From positions 29,752,001-29,816,000 of the forward strand of contig NC_064841.1 of NCBI RefSeq assembly GCF_024166365.1: a stretch of DNA of 64,000 nucleotides, written 5' to 3'. Source of the stretch: Elephas maximus indicus (lineage: Eukaryota > Chordata > Mammalia > Proboscidea > Elephantidae). Shown one piece after another: positions 22,033 to 34,065 of the stretch (positions are counted from its first letter, which is position 1; every line of letters starts with the position of its first letter). The notes under the pieces are model-generated. The model saw only the letters and a list, made by a program, of their open reading frames with translations, made no database searches and was not told the DNA's origin. The position numbers were made by a program, and so were the translations under genes.

Positions 22033-22695
22033 GATGGGCTGAGCAGGGTTTTCATCCTAAAGTGTGTCCCTCATCAGCTGTGAGTCTTTCCTCTTCCCTG
22101 GCTACATGTCCTCCTCCATAAATGAAGAAATACTGTGTTTTGAACCATACAAAGATCATTGAATTCTGAGACAATACAGACCTTCTCTTCCAGCGTTTAT
22201 CAGAGTGTATGAAACAGAACACTAGTCAGGCAAGCTTAATACATAGTACAACAACAAGTATGATAAATCCTGGATTAAGAAAAGTTGAACATTTCCTTAC
22301 TTTGAGATTTTTCAGGCCTTTATTCGTGAATCGTCATGCACTGGTCCCCAACAATGCAAACCTTTTCCAAATGTATTGGATCACAGAGCACTTTTCATTA
22401 CCAATTCAAGAATGCGTATTGGGTTTCTAGGTTTAACTGCTGGTTTACAGCTTAGGCAATGGGTAAGAAACATGTTAAGTGAAGTTTCAATAAGCCATAC
22501 CCAGAATGTGAGAAATTCTACAATAAAAATGACCCTGTGTTTTCAACCAAAAATACCATTAACAAAAGGAGATGGGACTATTAAAGAATAAAAGAGATTT
22601 AAGAGAAAAATCAATTAAATGTAAGATGTGGAACTTTTTGGATCATGATTCAAACAAACCACGTGCAAACACATTTTTGAGATAAAGAAAACTGA
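22033..22695. other. intergenic, nothing recognised
   Basis: AT-rich; short open frames only. Confidence 0.4.
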
Positions 22696-23278
22696 ACATA
22701 GACTGTATCATGAATTGATTTGTGTTCCCCAAAAATATGTGGGTCAACTTGTTAGGCCATGATTCCCAGTATTGTGTGGTTGTCCTTCATTTTGTGATTG
22801 ATATAATTTTCCTGTGTGTTGGAAATCCTAATCTCTGCCTGTGGTTAATGAGGCAAGGTTAGATTATGTTAAAGAGGATTAGGGTGGGATGTAACACCCT
22901 TACTCAGGTCACATTCCTGATCCAATGTAAAGTGGGTTTCTCTGGGGTGTGGCCTGCATCACCTTTTATCTTACAAGAGATAAAAGGAAAAGGAAGTGAG
23001 CAGAGAGTTGGGGACCTCATACCACCAAAAAAGTAGCACTAGGAGCAGAGTGCATCCTTTGGACATGGGGTCCCTGTGCCTGAGAAGCTCCTGGGCCAGG
23101 AGAAGATTGAGGACAAGGACCTTCCTCCAGAGCTGACAGAGAGAGGAAGCCTTCCCCTGGAGCCAACACCCTGAATTTGGACTTGTAACCTACTAGACTG
23201 TGAGAAAATAAATTTCTCTTCATTAAAGCCATCCACTTGTGGTACTTCTGTTATGGCAGCACTAGATAACTAAGACAC
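22696..23278 (+). mobile_element. MaLR-like solo LTR
   Basis: About 580 bp ending in aaataaatttctcttc then agcactagataactaagaca, the usual polyadenylation-signal region and terminus of MaLR/ERVL-type LTRs. A second, 3'-truncated member lies at 50395-50815. Confidence 0.65.
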
Positions 23279-24144
23279 TGTCCTTGCATATAGACATTTG
23301 TACTCACGTCTTTTAAATGTTTTAGATGTTACCAAATTGTCCTCCAAGATATTTGTACTAATTCCCCCCAATTTTCATCTACTGGTATATATGTGTATAT
23401 ACTTATGGGTGCTCAAAAGTTTACAGCGTATTGATGCATGAATAGTAATATTCTCAAAAGAAAGATATTTTCAAAATCTATTGACCTTCAACATATAACA
23501 ATTCCTACTCAGTAACCTTAAACAAGGAAGACATGCTTATTTATTTACAAAATTAGTGCAGAGAAATGTCAATTGAAGTACTTCCAGAATGAAAGGTTTT
23601 CGCTTCTAAATGGTGTGGCAAATAAATAAAGGATTTGGAAAAATAAAATCGCTTAGAAAACTTAATTTTCCTTGTTTAAGTAGAAAGCTGGTAAGAAAAG
23701 TTCAGAATTTTGAAGGAATGGATATTTTATTTTGATCTCCTTTCTCTCTGACTCTGTTCTCAGCCCCTGGTTGCTTCGCTGTTAGATTTTGCTGCTGTTT
23801 GTTAAAAAATACATGTAAACCTCATGGGGCAGACTTTTTCTGGTTGATAATTAAACCTATGTTTGGTGCAGGCTGAGTATTAAGTGCTGAGCAGAGCTTG
23901 CAGCTAAGAGTGCACTTCCGGCACAGGGTTAACATGGGCTATTCTAGGGAAAACATTGGAGCAAAGGTGGCCAGTCCCTGGGGAGAAGTAGGTTCATAGT
24001 CTGGGGAAAGGCCTTGCAACCTTTCATAGATAATGGACCCTTTTAATGAGGACTATAGATCTCTTCTCAGAAAAATGCACATACCCAATTTAGCCAATAT
24101 TTTGTGTGCAATTTCATAGGCTTTATAGGCCCCTAACGCCCTTG
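23279..24144. other. intergenic, nothing recognised
   Basis: No gene; mixed AT-rich unique sequence. Confidence 0.4.
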
Positions 24145-24280
24145 GAGTTTCTGGGTGGTGCAAATGGTTACTCTGCTGCTAATCCACTCAGAGGTGCCTC
24201 GGAAGAATGATCTGGTGATCTAATCCTGAAAAAAATCGACCACTGAAAACCCTGCAGAGAGCTTGGGAGTGTGGTCTCAG
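24145..24280 (+). mobile_element. AfroSINE-type SINE, GATCTAC form, partial
   Basis: Head (gagtttctgggtggtgcaaa) and middle are present; the 3' tail is lost or badly diverged. Confidence 0.65.
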
Positions 24281-24299
24281 AGGACATTTACGTCAGCTG

Positions 24300-25630
24300 G
24301 CGTAACATAGCTCGTGAAGAAAATGTTCTACATCCCACTTTGGTGAGTTGTGTCTGGGGTCTTAAAAACTTGGGCTCAGCCATCTAAGATACATCTGTTG
24401 GTCCCATCAGGTTAGGAGCAAAGGGGAATGAAGAATACCAAAGACACAAGGAAAATATTAGTCCGAAGGACTAATGGTCCACATGAACTACAACCTCCAC
24501 CAGCCTGAACCCAGAAGAACTAGATGGTGACCAGCTATCATCACTGACCACTTTGACAGGGATCACAATACAGAGTCCCAGACAAAGCGGGAGAAAAATA
24601 TAGAACGAAATTCAAATTCACACAAAAAAGACCAGACTTACTGGTCTGACAGAGACTGGAAGAGCCCCCAAGACTATGGCTTCCAGATACCCTGCTAACT
24701 CAGAACTGAAGCCGCTCCTGAAAGCCACACCTTTCGGCCAAAGATTAGACAGGCCTATAAAACAAACACATATGAAGAACATACTTCTTAGTACAACCAA
24801 GTATACAAGAGCAAATGGGCAACACCTGCCCAAAAGCAAAGATGAGAAGGCAAGGGGACAGGAAAACTGGATGATCGGACACAGGAAACCCAGGGTGTTC
24901 CAGGAAAAGGGGAAGAGTGCTGACACATTGCAGGGAGTGCAACAAATGTCATAACAATTTGTGTATACAAGGAAAAGATTAATGCAAAGGTCTAATGGAC
25001 CACACGTACTACAGCCTCCACCAGACTAGAGTCCAGCACAACTGGATGGTGCCTGGCTACCACCACTGACTCCTCTGACAGGGATTACAATAGAAGGTCC
25101 TGACAGAGCTGGAGTAAAATGTAGAGCAAAATTCTAACTCACACACACATGCACACACACACAAAAGGCCAAACTTACTAGTCTGACAAAGACTAGAGAA
25201 ACCTGAGAGTAAGGCTCCCAGATAACCCTTTTAACTCAGTACTGAAGTCATTCCTGAGGTTCACTTTTCAGCCAAAGGCTAGGCAGACCCATAAAACAAT
25301 AATACACGAGCTCAACCACGTATATGAGACTAAATGGGCACACCAGCCCAGGGGCAAGAATGAGAAGGTGGCGGGGGGGCGGGGGGCAGTGGGTAGAAAA
25401 GCTGAACAAATGGAAATGGGGAACTCAAGGTAGAGAAGGGGAGAGTATTGACACGCTGCACATTGAGGGGTTGGCCAACAATGTCACAAAACTTGTGTAT
25501 TAGTTGTTTAATGAGAAAATAATTTGCTCTGTGAACCTTAATCTAAAGAACAATAAAAAAATTTGTGCATAAATTTTTGAGTCAGAAACTTATTTGCACT
25601 GTAAACTTTCACTTAAAACACAATAAAATT
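24300..25630 (+). mobile_element. L1 3' UTR with an internal duplication
   Basis: Sense-strand 3' UTR of the same L1 family as at 2120, 31688, 34066 and 44761. Two similar units follow one another: one from about 24448, the other from about 24972, each starting gaaaa.attagt/gattaa and running through cctccacca. The true 3' end is at about 25590-25625 (acttaaaacacaataaaatt). Confidence 0.85.
25143..25165. repeat. CA microsatellite
   Basis: Short (CA)n within the second 3' UTR unit. Confidence 0.8.
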
Positions 25631-25648
25631 TAAAATAAGCAAACAAAA

Positions 25649-25729
25649 AAACACCCTATAGAGCACAGTCCTGCTCTGACACACACAAGGTCGCCATGAG
25701 TTGGCAGCTCCTCGGCAACTGGTTTTTAT
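25649..25729 (+). mobile_element. AfroSINE-type 3' fragment
   Basis: GATCTAC-form tail only (gagcacagtcctgctctgac to gcaactggttttta). Confidence 0.7.
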
Positions 25730-25813
25730 TAAAGTCCTTAGATCTGAAAGCCTTACACAGAAGAGGCCTGTAATATGCAACAGTCTTTTGACAGAACTCT
25801 TAAAAATAATAAA

Positions 25814-25940
25814 ATTGAAACTAAAGCCATTGCTGTCAAGACCCTGTACGACAGAGTGGAACTGCCCCACAGGGTTTCCAAGGAGAGGCTGGTGAATTTG
25901 AACTGCTTACCTTTTGGTTATTAGGCAAGCTTTTAACCAT
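25814..25940 (-). mobile_element. AfroSINE-type SINE, short form, partial
   Basis: Antisense copy with a deletion near the tail; the head complement is degraded after 25930. Confidence 0.7.
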
Positions 25941-25969
25941 AGCTAATATTTATTGAGGCTTTATTTTAG

Positions 25970-26125
25970 TAACTTATTTAGTTGGTACTTTTATTATTCC
26001 ATTTTGCAGATGAAGAAACTGAGGCACCAAGATTTTAAGTAACTTGCCACGAAGTAGGGAAGTCAGAATACAAACTCACAAAGTTTGGCTCCGGAGCCTG
26101 CATTCATAATCACTTTGATAAACGT
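25970..26125 (-). mobile_element. MIR
   Basis: ttttgcagatgaagaaactg (26003-26022) then taacttgcc is the antisense MIR core. Confidence 0.8.
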
Positions 26126-26383
26126 TTTATAGAATATTGATGCCATCAGTCAAAGACCAACAGAAACATACCATAGTCAAATAAATTGGGGTTAGTAGCA
26201 TGTTGCAACAAGAGCAGTACCCCATGGGGGGACCGTGGGGCATCTGAGTATAAAATAATATGAACTTATTGTAGGATTTGGGGTTATGTTAAGTGATTTG
26301 GGGCATCTTTAAGACAACAGGAATATGCTCAAATATGGGTGCTAGCAGGATATAGGAGTAATTCTTTGGGTGTCTTAATGAAT
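26126..26383. other. intergenic, nothing recognised
   Basis: Unique sequence before a short tandem duplication. Confidence 0.3.
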
Positions 26384-26447
26384 CTTATCTAGGAGATGGG
26401 AGGAATAAATTAAGGCTTATCTAGGAGATGGGAGGAATAAATTAAGG
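26384..26447. repeat. perfect 32-bp tandem duplication
   Basis: The unit starting cttatctaggagatggg occurs at 26384-26415 and again at 26416-26447 without a difference, so it is recent. Confidence 0.95.
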
Positions 26448-26449
26448 CT

Positions 26450-26945
26450 GAAGCTATAGATGATAAAGAAGCAGCAGCCCCTCAAATTAGCCAGATAAAA
26501 GGGAATATTTGGTCATTTTTGTGGTTTGGACAGCATTCTTGTTTTTGCCTGTACTCAAACATGATTACTAAATTGTCTTGTTTTTGTCCTTCTCCTACAT
26601 GGTCATAGAATGGCTTGTCTGAAGTTAATATTCTGTTAATTTTTTTCATGTTTAACAGGACACCCTGGCCTAACTGTAAATGCCTGGCCAGCTTCTGGCT
26701 GCTTTTCTCTTTCTTACAAGCAAAGACTCATTAGGTTGCAAAGACAGAACACCCAAATGAAATTGAGGTAAGCAAAAAGGGCCAGGTGATCTTTTCCAAA
26801 TCCATCATTAAAAAAGAGAGACAGGATACAATGGCTGGCTTAATCCCATCATGTTGCAGCCCTGGGAGCTGAGGATGACGCCACCTCCACACAAACCACA
26901 AGGGATAAGAGGAGGGAGAGACATGGCTACTACAAGGAAATCAAG
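26450..26945. other. intergenic, nothing recognised
   Basis: No gene or repeat placed. Confidence 0.35.
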
Positions 26946-27172
26946 GGTACATTATTTTTACTCAATATAAAATTTATATGAAAAAGCAAATGAGCTATAA
27001 TAGCTAAAAAAATTTTCGAAAAAGAATAAAGTGGAAGGAATCAGTCTACTTGGTTTCAAGACTTAATTATAGCTACAACAATCAAGACAGTGTGGTATTG
27101 ACAGAGGGATAGACACACAGATTAGTGGAACAATATACAGAATGAGAAATAGATCCATACAAATAGGCCTGA
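26946..27172 (+). mobile_element. old L1 ORF2 remnant, sense
   Basis: Typical ORF2 text: caatcaagacagtgtggtat and gatagacacacagattagtg. It resumes near 28225 after other sequence. Confidence 0.75.
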
Positions 27173-27184
27173 GAGATTTTTTGT

Positions 27185-27365
27185 TTTGTTTTGCTTTGTA
27201 AATAAAGTTTTATTAGAACATAGCCACACACATTTGTTTACATGTTGTCTAACCACCCACTAAAGGCTGTGTTTATGCTACAGAGTTGAGTAGTTGCAGC
27301 AGAGCCTGTGATTCACAAAGCCTAAAATATTTGCTCTTTCCAGAAGTTTGCTGATCGCTGCTCTA
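27185..27365. mobile_element. hAT/Charlie-group MER-type DNA transposon remnant
   Basis: taaataaagttttattagaa (27199-27218) to cctaaaatatttgctctttc (27322-27341) matches a common non-autonomous hAT family; name not assigned. Confidence 0.6.
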
Positions 27366-28224
27366 AAATCTGATTCTGCTGTTTATAAGGAGATCACAAA
27401 GCAATTTTTGGCAAAAGAGACTCAGGAGCTGTCAGTAGATCAAGCAAGGGCCCAGAAAGTTTCCTTTTGTTATTGATGATACATTGCTCTGGCCTATAAA
27501 TTTACCACTTAACCGTTCTGTCTTATTGTATCTATTGGGAAGCTGGAATCTTCTACCCACTCTTGGGTCTTGGGCCTAAATTTTTCTAGCACTTGTGTAC
27601 TGTCTGGCAATGCTCATTCCCTGATGCTCATATTCATAAGAAATGTTACGGGCTGAAAAAGAGAACAAGTCTTTTATACGATAGTCTGTTAAAAGTAGTG
27701 ACAGCAACAACTTGCTTATCTGACATTAGGAAACAGCAGATCCCTCCAAGAATGTTTACTACTTTGTGTGTATGTAAGTGTGTGTGTGTGTGAAAATATA
27801 CACAATAAAACAGAGTTCAGCAGTTTTTACATGTGCGGTTCAGTGACAAAGGTTACATGCTTCACATTGTGTTGCCATTCTTACTATCTCTACCCACGTT
27901 GTTCCATCACCATTAACTTAGACTCTGTCCCTTCCAGTTCTCATCTGTGCTTTAGGGTTACTGTTACCAATTTGGTCTCGTATAGATAATTCTTTAAAAG
28001 AGTGCAATGCTCAAGGCAAACATTCCTTATTAATTGAGCTAAATTTTTATTATTAGTTTATTGTTTTTGTTATTTAGTTTAAAAATGACTTCATGTATTG
28101 GTTTGAAGTTTAAAAATGTGCTTCCAGGAAATAGATTTGGGGGTTCACCGGCCTCAATGGATCCAGTAAGTCTGGTTGCCATGAATATTTAAAGCTGCAT
28201 TTCACATTGTTCCTCCTTTTGATC
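27366..28224. other. intergenic with short GT tract
   Basis: A (TG)n run lies at 27766-27792. 27960-28045 resembles 51840-51945 (shared tagataattctt and ctaaggc-like text), so it may belong to an unnamed repeat. Confidence 0.4.
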
Positions 28225-28400
28225 AGGATCCATCTATTAGGATCAAAACACAACTGATTTTTGTCAAAGGCTCAGGTAAAAGCAATGGAGGGAAGATAGC
28301 CTTTTCAATAAATAGTTTTGGAGCAACAGGACATTCGTAGGCAAAAAAAAAAAAAGAACCTTGACCTAAGTCTCACACTACATACAAAAATTAGCTCAAA
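28225..28400 (+). mobile_element. old L1 ORF2 remnant, continuation
   Basis: ttttcaataaatagttttgg then aagtctcacactacatac: the L1 begun at 26946. Confidence 0.7.
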
Positions 28401-28590
28401 ATGCAAATGGTTGAGCACTGGGCTACTAATTCAAAGACTGGCAGTTTAAACCCATTCAGAAGTGCCTCGAAAGGTAGGCCTGGTGATCTGCTGAAAGGCC
28501 GCAGCCTTGGAACCCTACGGAGCCGTTCTACTCTGCACACACAAGGTCACCGGGAGTCGGGGTCGACTCAATGGCAATAACAGCAACGAC
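28400..28590 (+). mobile_element. AfroSINE-type SINE in old L1
   Basis: Sense copy with head ggttgagcactgggctac, GATCTAC-like middle and tail to gtcgactcaatggcaataac. Confidence 0.8.
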
Positions 28591-28614
28591 AGGGCTAGGT
28601 GAAGAGCTCTTAGG

Positions 28615-28925
28615 CATGACATCAGAAGCACAAAAAGGAAAAACTGATAAATTGGACCTTGTCAAAATTTAAAACTTTTATTCTGTAAAAGAGTCTATGA
28701 AGAAGAGGACAAGTTATAGAATGGGAGAAAATATTTGCAAACCACCTATATGACAAATGCCTTGTAGCTAGAATACATAAAGAACTCTCAAAACTCAGCG
28801 GTAAAAAAACAAATTAGAAAAAAATGAATTCAATTAGAAAATGGGTAAAAACATGAATAGATATCTCACCATAAAAGATATATAGACAGCAAGAAAAAGC
28901 ACAACAAAAGACATTCTACATCATT
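28615..28925 (+). mobile_element. old L1 ORF2 remnant, continuation
   Basis: Text typical of the ORF2 3' end: gaatgggagaaaatatttgc and gaactctcaaaactcagcgg. Confidence 0.75.
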
Positions 28926-29141
28926 AACCAAAAAAAACCCAAACCCGTTGCTGTTGAGTCAATTCTGACTCATAGTGACACTACAGGACAAAGTAGAACT
29001 GTCTCATAGAGTTTCCAAGGCTGAAATCATTAAGGAAGCCGACTGCCACATCTTTCTTCTGCAGAGCGGCTGGTGGCTTCAAACCACTGACCTCTTGGTT
29101 AGCACTTGAGGGCTTAACCACTGCACCACCAGGGCTCCTTA
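28926..29141 (-). mobile_element. AfroSINE-type SINE, long form, in old L1
   Basis: Full-length antisense copy with the complement of the long-form block (gccacatctttcttctgc) at about 29044-29061. Confidence 0.85.
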
Positions 29142-29736
29142 CACTTATGCTTACCATGAGACCAAGCAATTGCATTCTTGGGCTCAGAAATGACAACCTA
29201 TGTTGATGCAAAAGCCTGTTTGTAGCAGCTTTATTTATAATAGCCCAAACCAGAAACAAACCAATGGGTGAATGGTTAAAAAAAGCTGTGGTACCTCCAA
29301 ACCATGGAATACAGCTCAGCAATAAAAAGGAGTAAACTATTGATACATGTAAACACTTGGGCGTATCTCGAGGGAATTAGACTGAGTGAAAAAAAGCCAA
29401 TCTCAAAGGTTATGTAGTGTATGATTCCATTTACATAGCATTTTTGAAATAACAAAATTATAGAGGTAGAAGAACAGATTTGTGGTTGCCAGGGGTTAGG
29501 GATGGAGAAGAGCCAGTCGTCATGGCTACAGAGGAATAGGACAAGGGAGCCTTGTGGTGAAGGCACAGTTCTGCATCTTGATGGTGGCAGTGGTTACATG
29601 AATCTCCAAATGCAATAAAGTTGCATGAACTACACACACACACACGCACACACGAGTGCATGTAAAACTGTTGAAATCTGTATACGTTCAGTGAATGGTG
29701 TCAATGTCAATTTCTTGCTTTTGATATTGTACTCTC
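29142..29736 (+). mobile_element. old L1 ORF2/3' UTR remnant
   Basis: gcagctttatttataatagc (29226-29245) and ttgtggttgccaggggttag mark the ORF2 end and 3' UTR. A (CA)n run lies at 29631-29655. Confidence 0.8.
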
Positions 29737-29899
29737 CCCAAAACCAAACCTGTTGCTGTTGAGTCGATTCTGACTCATAGCAACCTTAAAGGACAGAGTA
29801 GAACTGCCCCATAGAGTTTCCCAGGAGTGGCTGGTGGAGTCCAACTGCCGACCTTTTGGTTAGCAGTCAAACTCTTAACCAATGTGCCACCAGGGCTCC
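29737..29899 (-). mobile_element. AfroSINE-type SINE, short form, in old L1 3' UTR
   Basis: Full-length antisense copy ending in the complement of ggagccctgg. Confidence 0.85.
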
Positions 29900-30034
29900 A
29901 ATCTATTACAGGTACGCAAAAATTACCATTGAATGAAACGGAACGAAGGGTACCAGGGACCTTCCTTAACATTTTTTTTGCAACATCTTGTGAATCTATA
30001 ATTACTTAAAAATAAAAAGCTAAGAAAAAAAAAA
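29900..30034 (+). mobile_element. old L1 3' terminus
   Basis: Remaining 3' UTR ending acttaaaaataaaaagctaag and an A-rich tail. Confidence 0.6.
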
Positions 30035-30819
30035 AGTGGATTCTGTGTAACAAAAACAATAAATGCCCATTGGAATGGAGTCCTGGATTCTTGCAGAGAA
30101 ACATATTCCTACATTCAGTAAATGTGGCGATGTGTAAAATACACCATATAGACATTCTCATATTTTCAATGTTATTTTAGGAGAATTCATTGTGTTTTGG
30201 GCCATCTCATCTACTTAACCTCTGAACCTGATATTGCCAGGTATTCACTTAGAACAAATAAAAAATGTTTTATACTCTGTAAACTATAAAACTTAGGCAG
30301 CACGACCAGGCTACAGGAGAAGTTATTACCACCCCCTTCAGGCTGTGCCTGGCTGACTGACTTTTGACGGCAGCAAATTTAACCTCCACTCCAGCAGAAT
30401 GACCTGATCACACACACAGGTGTCCCATGCAGCTGTTGAACCTTTGCTGCCAGACTCATAGCTAAACTTTAGTAAGAGTTGATGAGGTATCTTATAATCA
30501 GATATGCTGAACTGGAAATGTGAAGTGCCCGTGTTAGTGGCACAAGTGAGGAGAGAACTGGACAAGGGAACAAAAATTTGAATCAAGTTATGCAACAAGG
30601 CACAAATGGGTGTCTAGAGAAAATGCTGGTTGCCTCAGGCACATCTATAGCCCAGGTTCTGGCTGACATTACAGTCACTTCTGCATTGTGCTGTGCACTT
30701 GGAATAAATTCACCACATAGTTAATGCTGGCATACAAACATCAAAGTGTTAGGGAAAGCACACCTGTCTCCCAGACGGTATTTAGGAAAAATTAACTAAA
30801 AATACTTAGCTAATTGATT
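30035..30819. other. intergenic, nothing recognised
   Basis: Unique, low in repeats; no exon-like frame. Confidence 0.4.
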
Positions 30820-30987
30820 AAACCAAAACCAAACCCACTGCCGTCGAGTAGATTCCGACTCATAGCGACCGTATAGAACAGAGTAGAACTGCCCCACAGA
30901 GTTTCCAAGGAGTGCCTGCTAGATTCTAACTGCTGAGATCTTGGTTAGCAGCCGTAGCACTTAACCACTACTCCGCCAGTGTTTCCT
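30820..30987 (-). mobile_element. AfroSINE-type SINE, short form
   Basis: Full-length antisense copy from aaaccaaaacc to the head complement near gccagtgtttcc. Confidence 0.9.
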
Positions 30988-31397
30988 GCTAATTGGTTAA
31001 TTTAAGTACTTTGAAATTTCACATCAACTGTTCTTACTGATTTCTAAGGTAGACTCAGTTATTTGATAAAGTACCCTTGCTGGGAAGAAAAGGATGAACA
31101 ATTAGGACCTGTAGTTGCAAAGATCCTACACTTGGAGTTAACCTTGACTTAGCACGGTAGCTGGCCCAGAGTGTGCTTTTTCCATTAAACGCTCATGGAA
31201 TTAAATCTGGAACAAATGAAGTGGTGAAAGTCTTTAGACTAGAAGTTTGACTGAAAGAAAGTTATTCAACTATACATATATACGGTGCCCACCCTGCATT
31301 ATAAAAAATGATAAATTATGCAGTTTGTCACATGTATGATAAAATTCATTACATGTAAGTCTATACACACATATATACATATGTGGTACACACAAAC
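30988..31397. other. intergenic, nothing recognised
   Basis: Unique sequence with an AT-rich stretch near 31360-31385. Confidence 0.4.
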
Positions 31398-31574
31398 ATA
31401 CACCCTGGATGGTACACTCAACTGTTGACCAAAAGGTTGGAGGTTCAAGTCTACCTAGAATCTCCTCAGAAGAAAGTTCTGGAAAAGACTCAGCCATTGA
31501 AAGCCCTACAGAGTACAGTTTTACTCAGACATACATGGGGTTGCCATGAGTTGTCAACTCTGTGGCAATTTGTA
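31398..31574 (+). mobile_element. AfroSINE-type SINE, GATCTAC form, diverged
   Basis: aaccaaaaggttggaggttc in the head, tail ccatgagttgtcaactctgtgg. Confidence 0.75.
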
Positions 31575-31687
31575 GCCCTGGCTATACGTTAGGATCACCT
31601 GGGGGAGGTCCTACAAAATACCCGGGCCCAGGCCTCACCCCAGACTAGTTAAATAAGAATTACTGTTTATGGGTCCAGACAAGGGTA
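31575..31687. mobile_element. MER5-like hAT remnant
   Basis: ggatcacctgggggagg and gggcccaggcctcaccccag match MER5-type elements. The L1 below is inserted at its end. Confidence 0.6.
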
Positions 31688-33178
31688 CTTTTTTTTTTAA
31701 TTGTACTTTAGATGAAGGTTTATAAAACAAACTAGCTTCTCATTAAACTCTTAGTACACATATTGTTTTATGACATTGGCTGCCAACCCCGTGATATGTC
31801 AACACTCTCCCCTTCTTGAACTTGGGTTCCCTATTACCAGCTTTCCTGTCCCCTTCTGCCTTCTTGACCTTGCTTCTGGGCTGGTGTGCCCGTTTAGTCT
31901 TGTTTTATTTTATGGGCCTGTCTAATCTTTGGCTGAAGGGTGAACCTCAGCAGTGATTTCATTACTGAGCTAAGGGTGCCCAGGGCCATACTCTTGGGTT
32001 TTCTGCAGTCTCTGTCAGACTGATGTCTGTTTTTTTTTTTGGTTAACTAGAACTTTGTCCTACATTTTTCTTCATCTCTGTCCAGGACCCTCTATTGTGA
32101 TCCCTGTCAGAGAGTTGGTGGTGGTAGCCAGGTACTACCTAGTTGTACTGGACTCAGTCTGGTGGAGGCTGTAGTACTTGTGGTCTATCAGTCATTTGGA
32201 CTAATCTTTCCTTTGTGTCTTTAGTTTTCTTCATTCTCTCTTGCTCCCAAAGGGGTGACACCAGTGAAGTATTTTAGATGGTGACACCCAAGATTTTAAA
32301 ACCCCAGGCACTACTTACCGAAGCAGAATGCAGAATATTTTCTTTATAAACTGTTATGTCAATTGAGCTAGATGTTCCCTGAGACCATGGTCCACACAGC
32401 ACTCAGCCCAGTAATTCAGCCCATCAGGGAATTTGGATGTGTCTATGGAGCTTCCATGACCTTGTCTTGGACCAGTTGTGCTGGCTTCTCCAGTATCGTG
32501 TACTGTCTTATCCTTCCCCAAAGCTACCACTTATGTATTGTCTATTCAGCATTTTTCATCCCCACCCCTCCCCTCCCTCGCAACCATCAAAGATTGTTTC
32601 TTTTTGTGTGTAAACCTTTTCATGAGTTTTTATAGTAGTGGTCTCATACAATATTTGTCCTTCTGTGATTGTAATGCCCCCCAGATTCACTCATGTTGTG
32701 AGATGCTTTGCAGATTCATCATTGTTCTTTATCATTGCATAGTATTTCATTGTGTGTATGTACCACAATTTGTTTATCCATTCATCTGTTGATGGGCATC
32801 TAGGTTGTTTCCATCTTTTTGCTACTGTGAATAATGCTGCAATGAACACCAGGGTGCATATGTCTATTCGTGTGATGGCTCTTATTTCTCTAGGATATAT
32901 TTCTACGAGTGGAATTGCTGGATCATATGGTATTTCTATTTCTAGCTTTTTAAAGAAGCGCTGTATCGTTTTCCCAAATGGTTGTACCACTTTGCATTCC
33001 CACCAGCAGTGTATAAGAGTTCCAGTCTCCCTGCAACCTCTCTAACATTTGTTATTTTCTGTTTTTTTTTTTTTTTTTTTTAATTCGTAACAGTAATGCC
33101 AGGGTGAGGTAGTATCTCATTGTGGTTTTGATTTGCATTTCTCTACTGGCTAGTGATCTCGAGCACTTCCTCACGACA
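31688..33178 (-). mobile_element. L1 LINE 3' end, antisense, 5'-truncated
   Basis: 3' tail at 31690, 3' UTR to about 32640, and the ORF2 C-terminus at 32691-33178 (minus-strand [13 protein letters not shown]). Same L1 family as at 2120 but with a much deeper truncation. A long T-run lies at 33062-33080. Confidence 0.9.
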
Positions 33179-34065
33179 CAGGTATTTTTTACCTTTCTGA
33201 GATGATTCCAGTACTTTATCCAGAGTAGATAACCACCAGTTTAGATAATGTCTAATGCCTTTTCCACCTCTGAAGATGCCATGAGCCTGGAAGGCAGAAA
33301 ATTGAACACTCTAAAGGTTATATTTTGTAGAATAGGGTTGGGGAGGGAGTGAGCTCAGGACGCTAGTGGTTAAATTTAATAAAAATCTATTTATGTTTCG
33401 TAGTTCAAATCCAAGGAAAAGAGCAGATTTTGCCAGAACCATAACTAAGTACCTTTGGGTCTTAGCTGGCTTTAAAAGAGGAGAAGGGTAGAAACATGCA
33501 ATGTGTGTGTATGTGTGTGTGTAGTTTACATATGCTTTAAAATTTTACTAATACTCATGGAAATATTGGGTTAATTCCTCCTCCATGTAATTGGATATTT
33601 TTTCCATTAGATGGAGCTATGTCTTTGTTACAGAAGAATTTTATGAATTTATAAAAGAGATGTTTTATAGATGACGAATTTTAAAGTAGAACAGGAAAGA
33701 ACTGCTTATTCAAATGCGTGATAGGGATTTTTTTTTTTTCTTTAGAATAGCCATGTTACTTCTAATTTTTGAAATATCTTGAGTCCTTAATCTGGGTGTT
33801 TTGCATTGGCTTTATATTTCAGGTGCTTCTGTTTCCTGTCAGAATGGCTACTTAATAAAATTTTGTTTTCTGTGATTCCCTTCAAAAGGACCCAAACCAA
33901 ACCCTACTCCTGGAAGAGTAGCTGTCAACAGTATTTTAATTAGAATTCTTGTGGATACAGGTTCCCAATCCCCTATTTACAATTCCCAAATCCGAAAAGT
34001 CAGGTTTAGCAAATTAAAACCAGATACTCAGTTAAATTTGAATTTTCTCCCTGAGAAAGAGATGT
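33179..34065. other. intergenic with a GT microsatellite
   Basis: (TG)n at about 33503-33523. No gene or repeat recognised otherwise. Confidence 0.4.
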
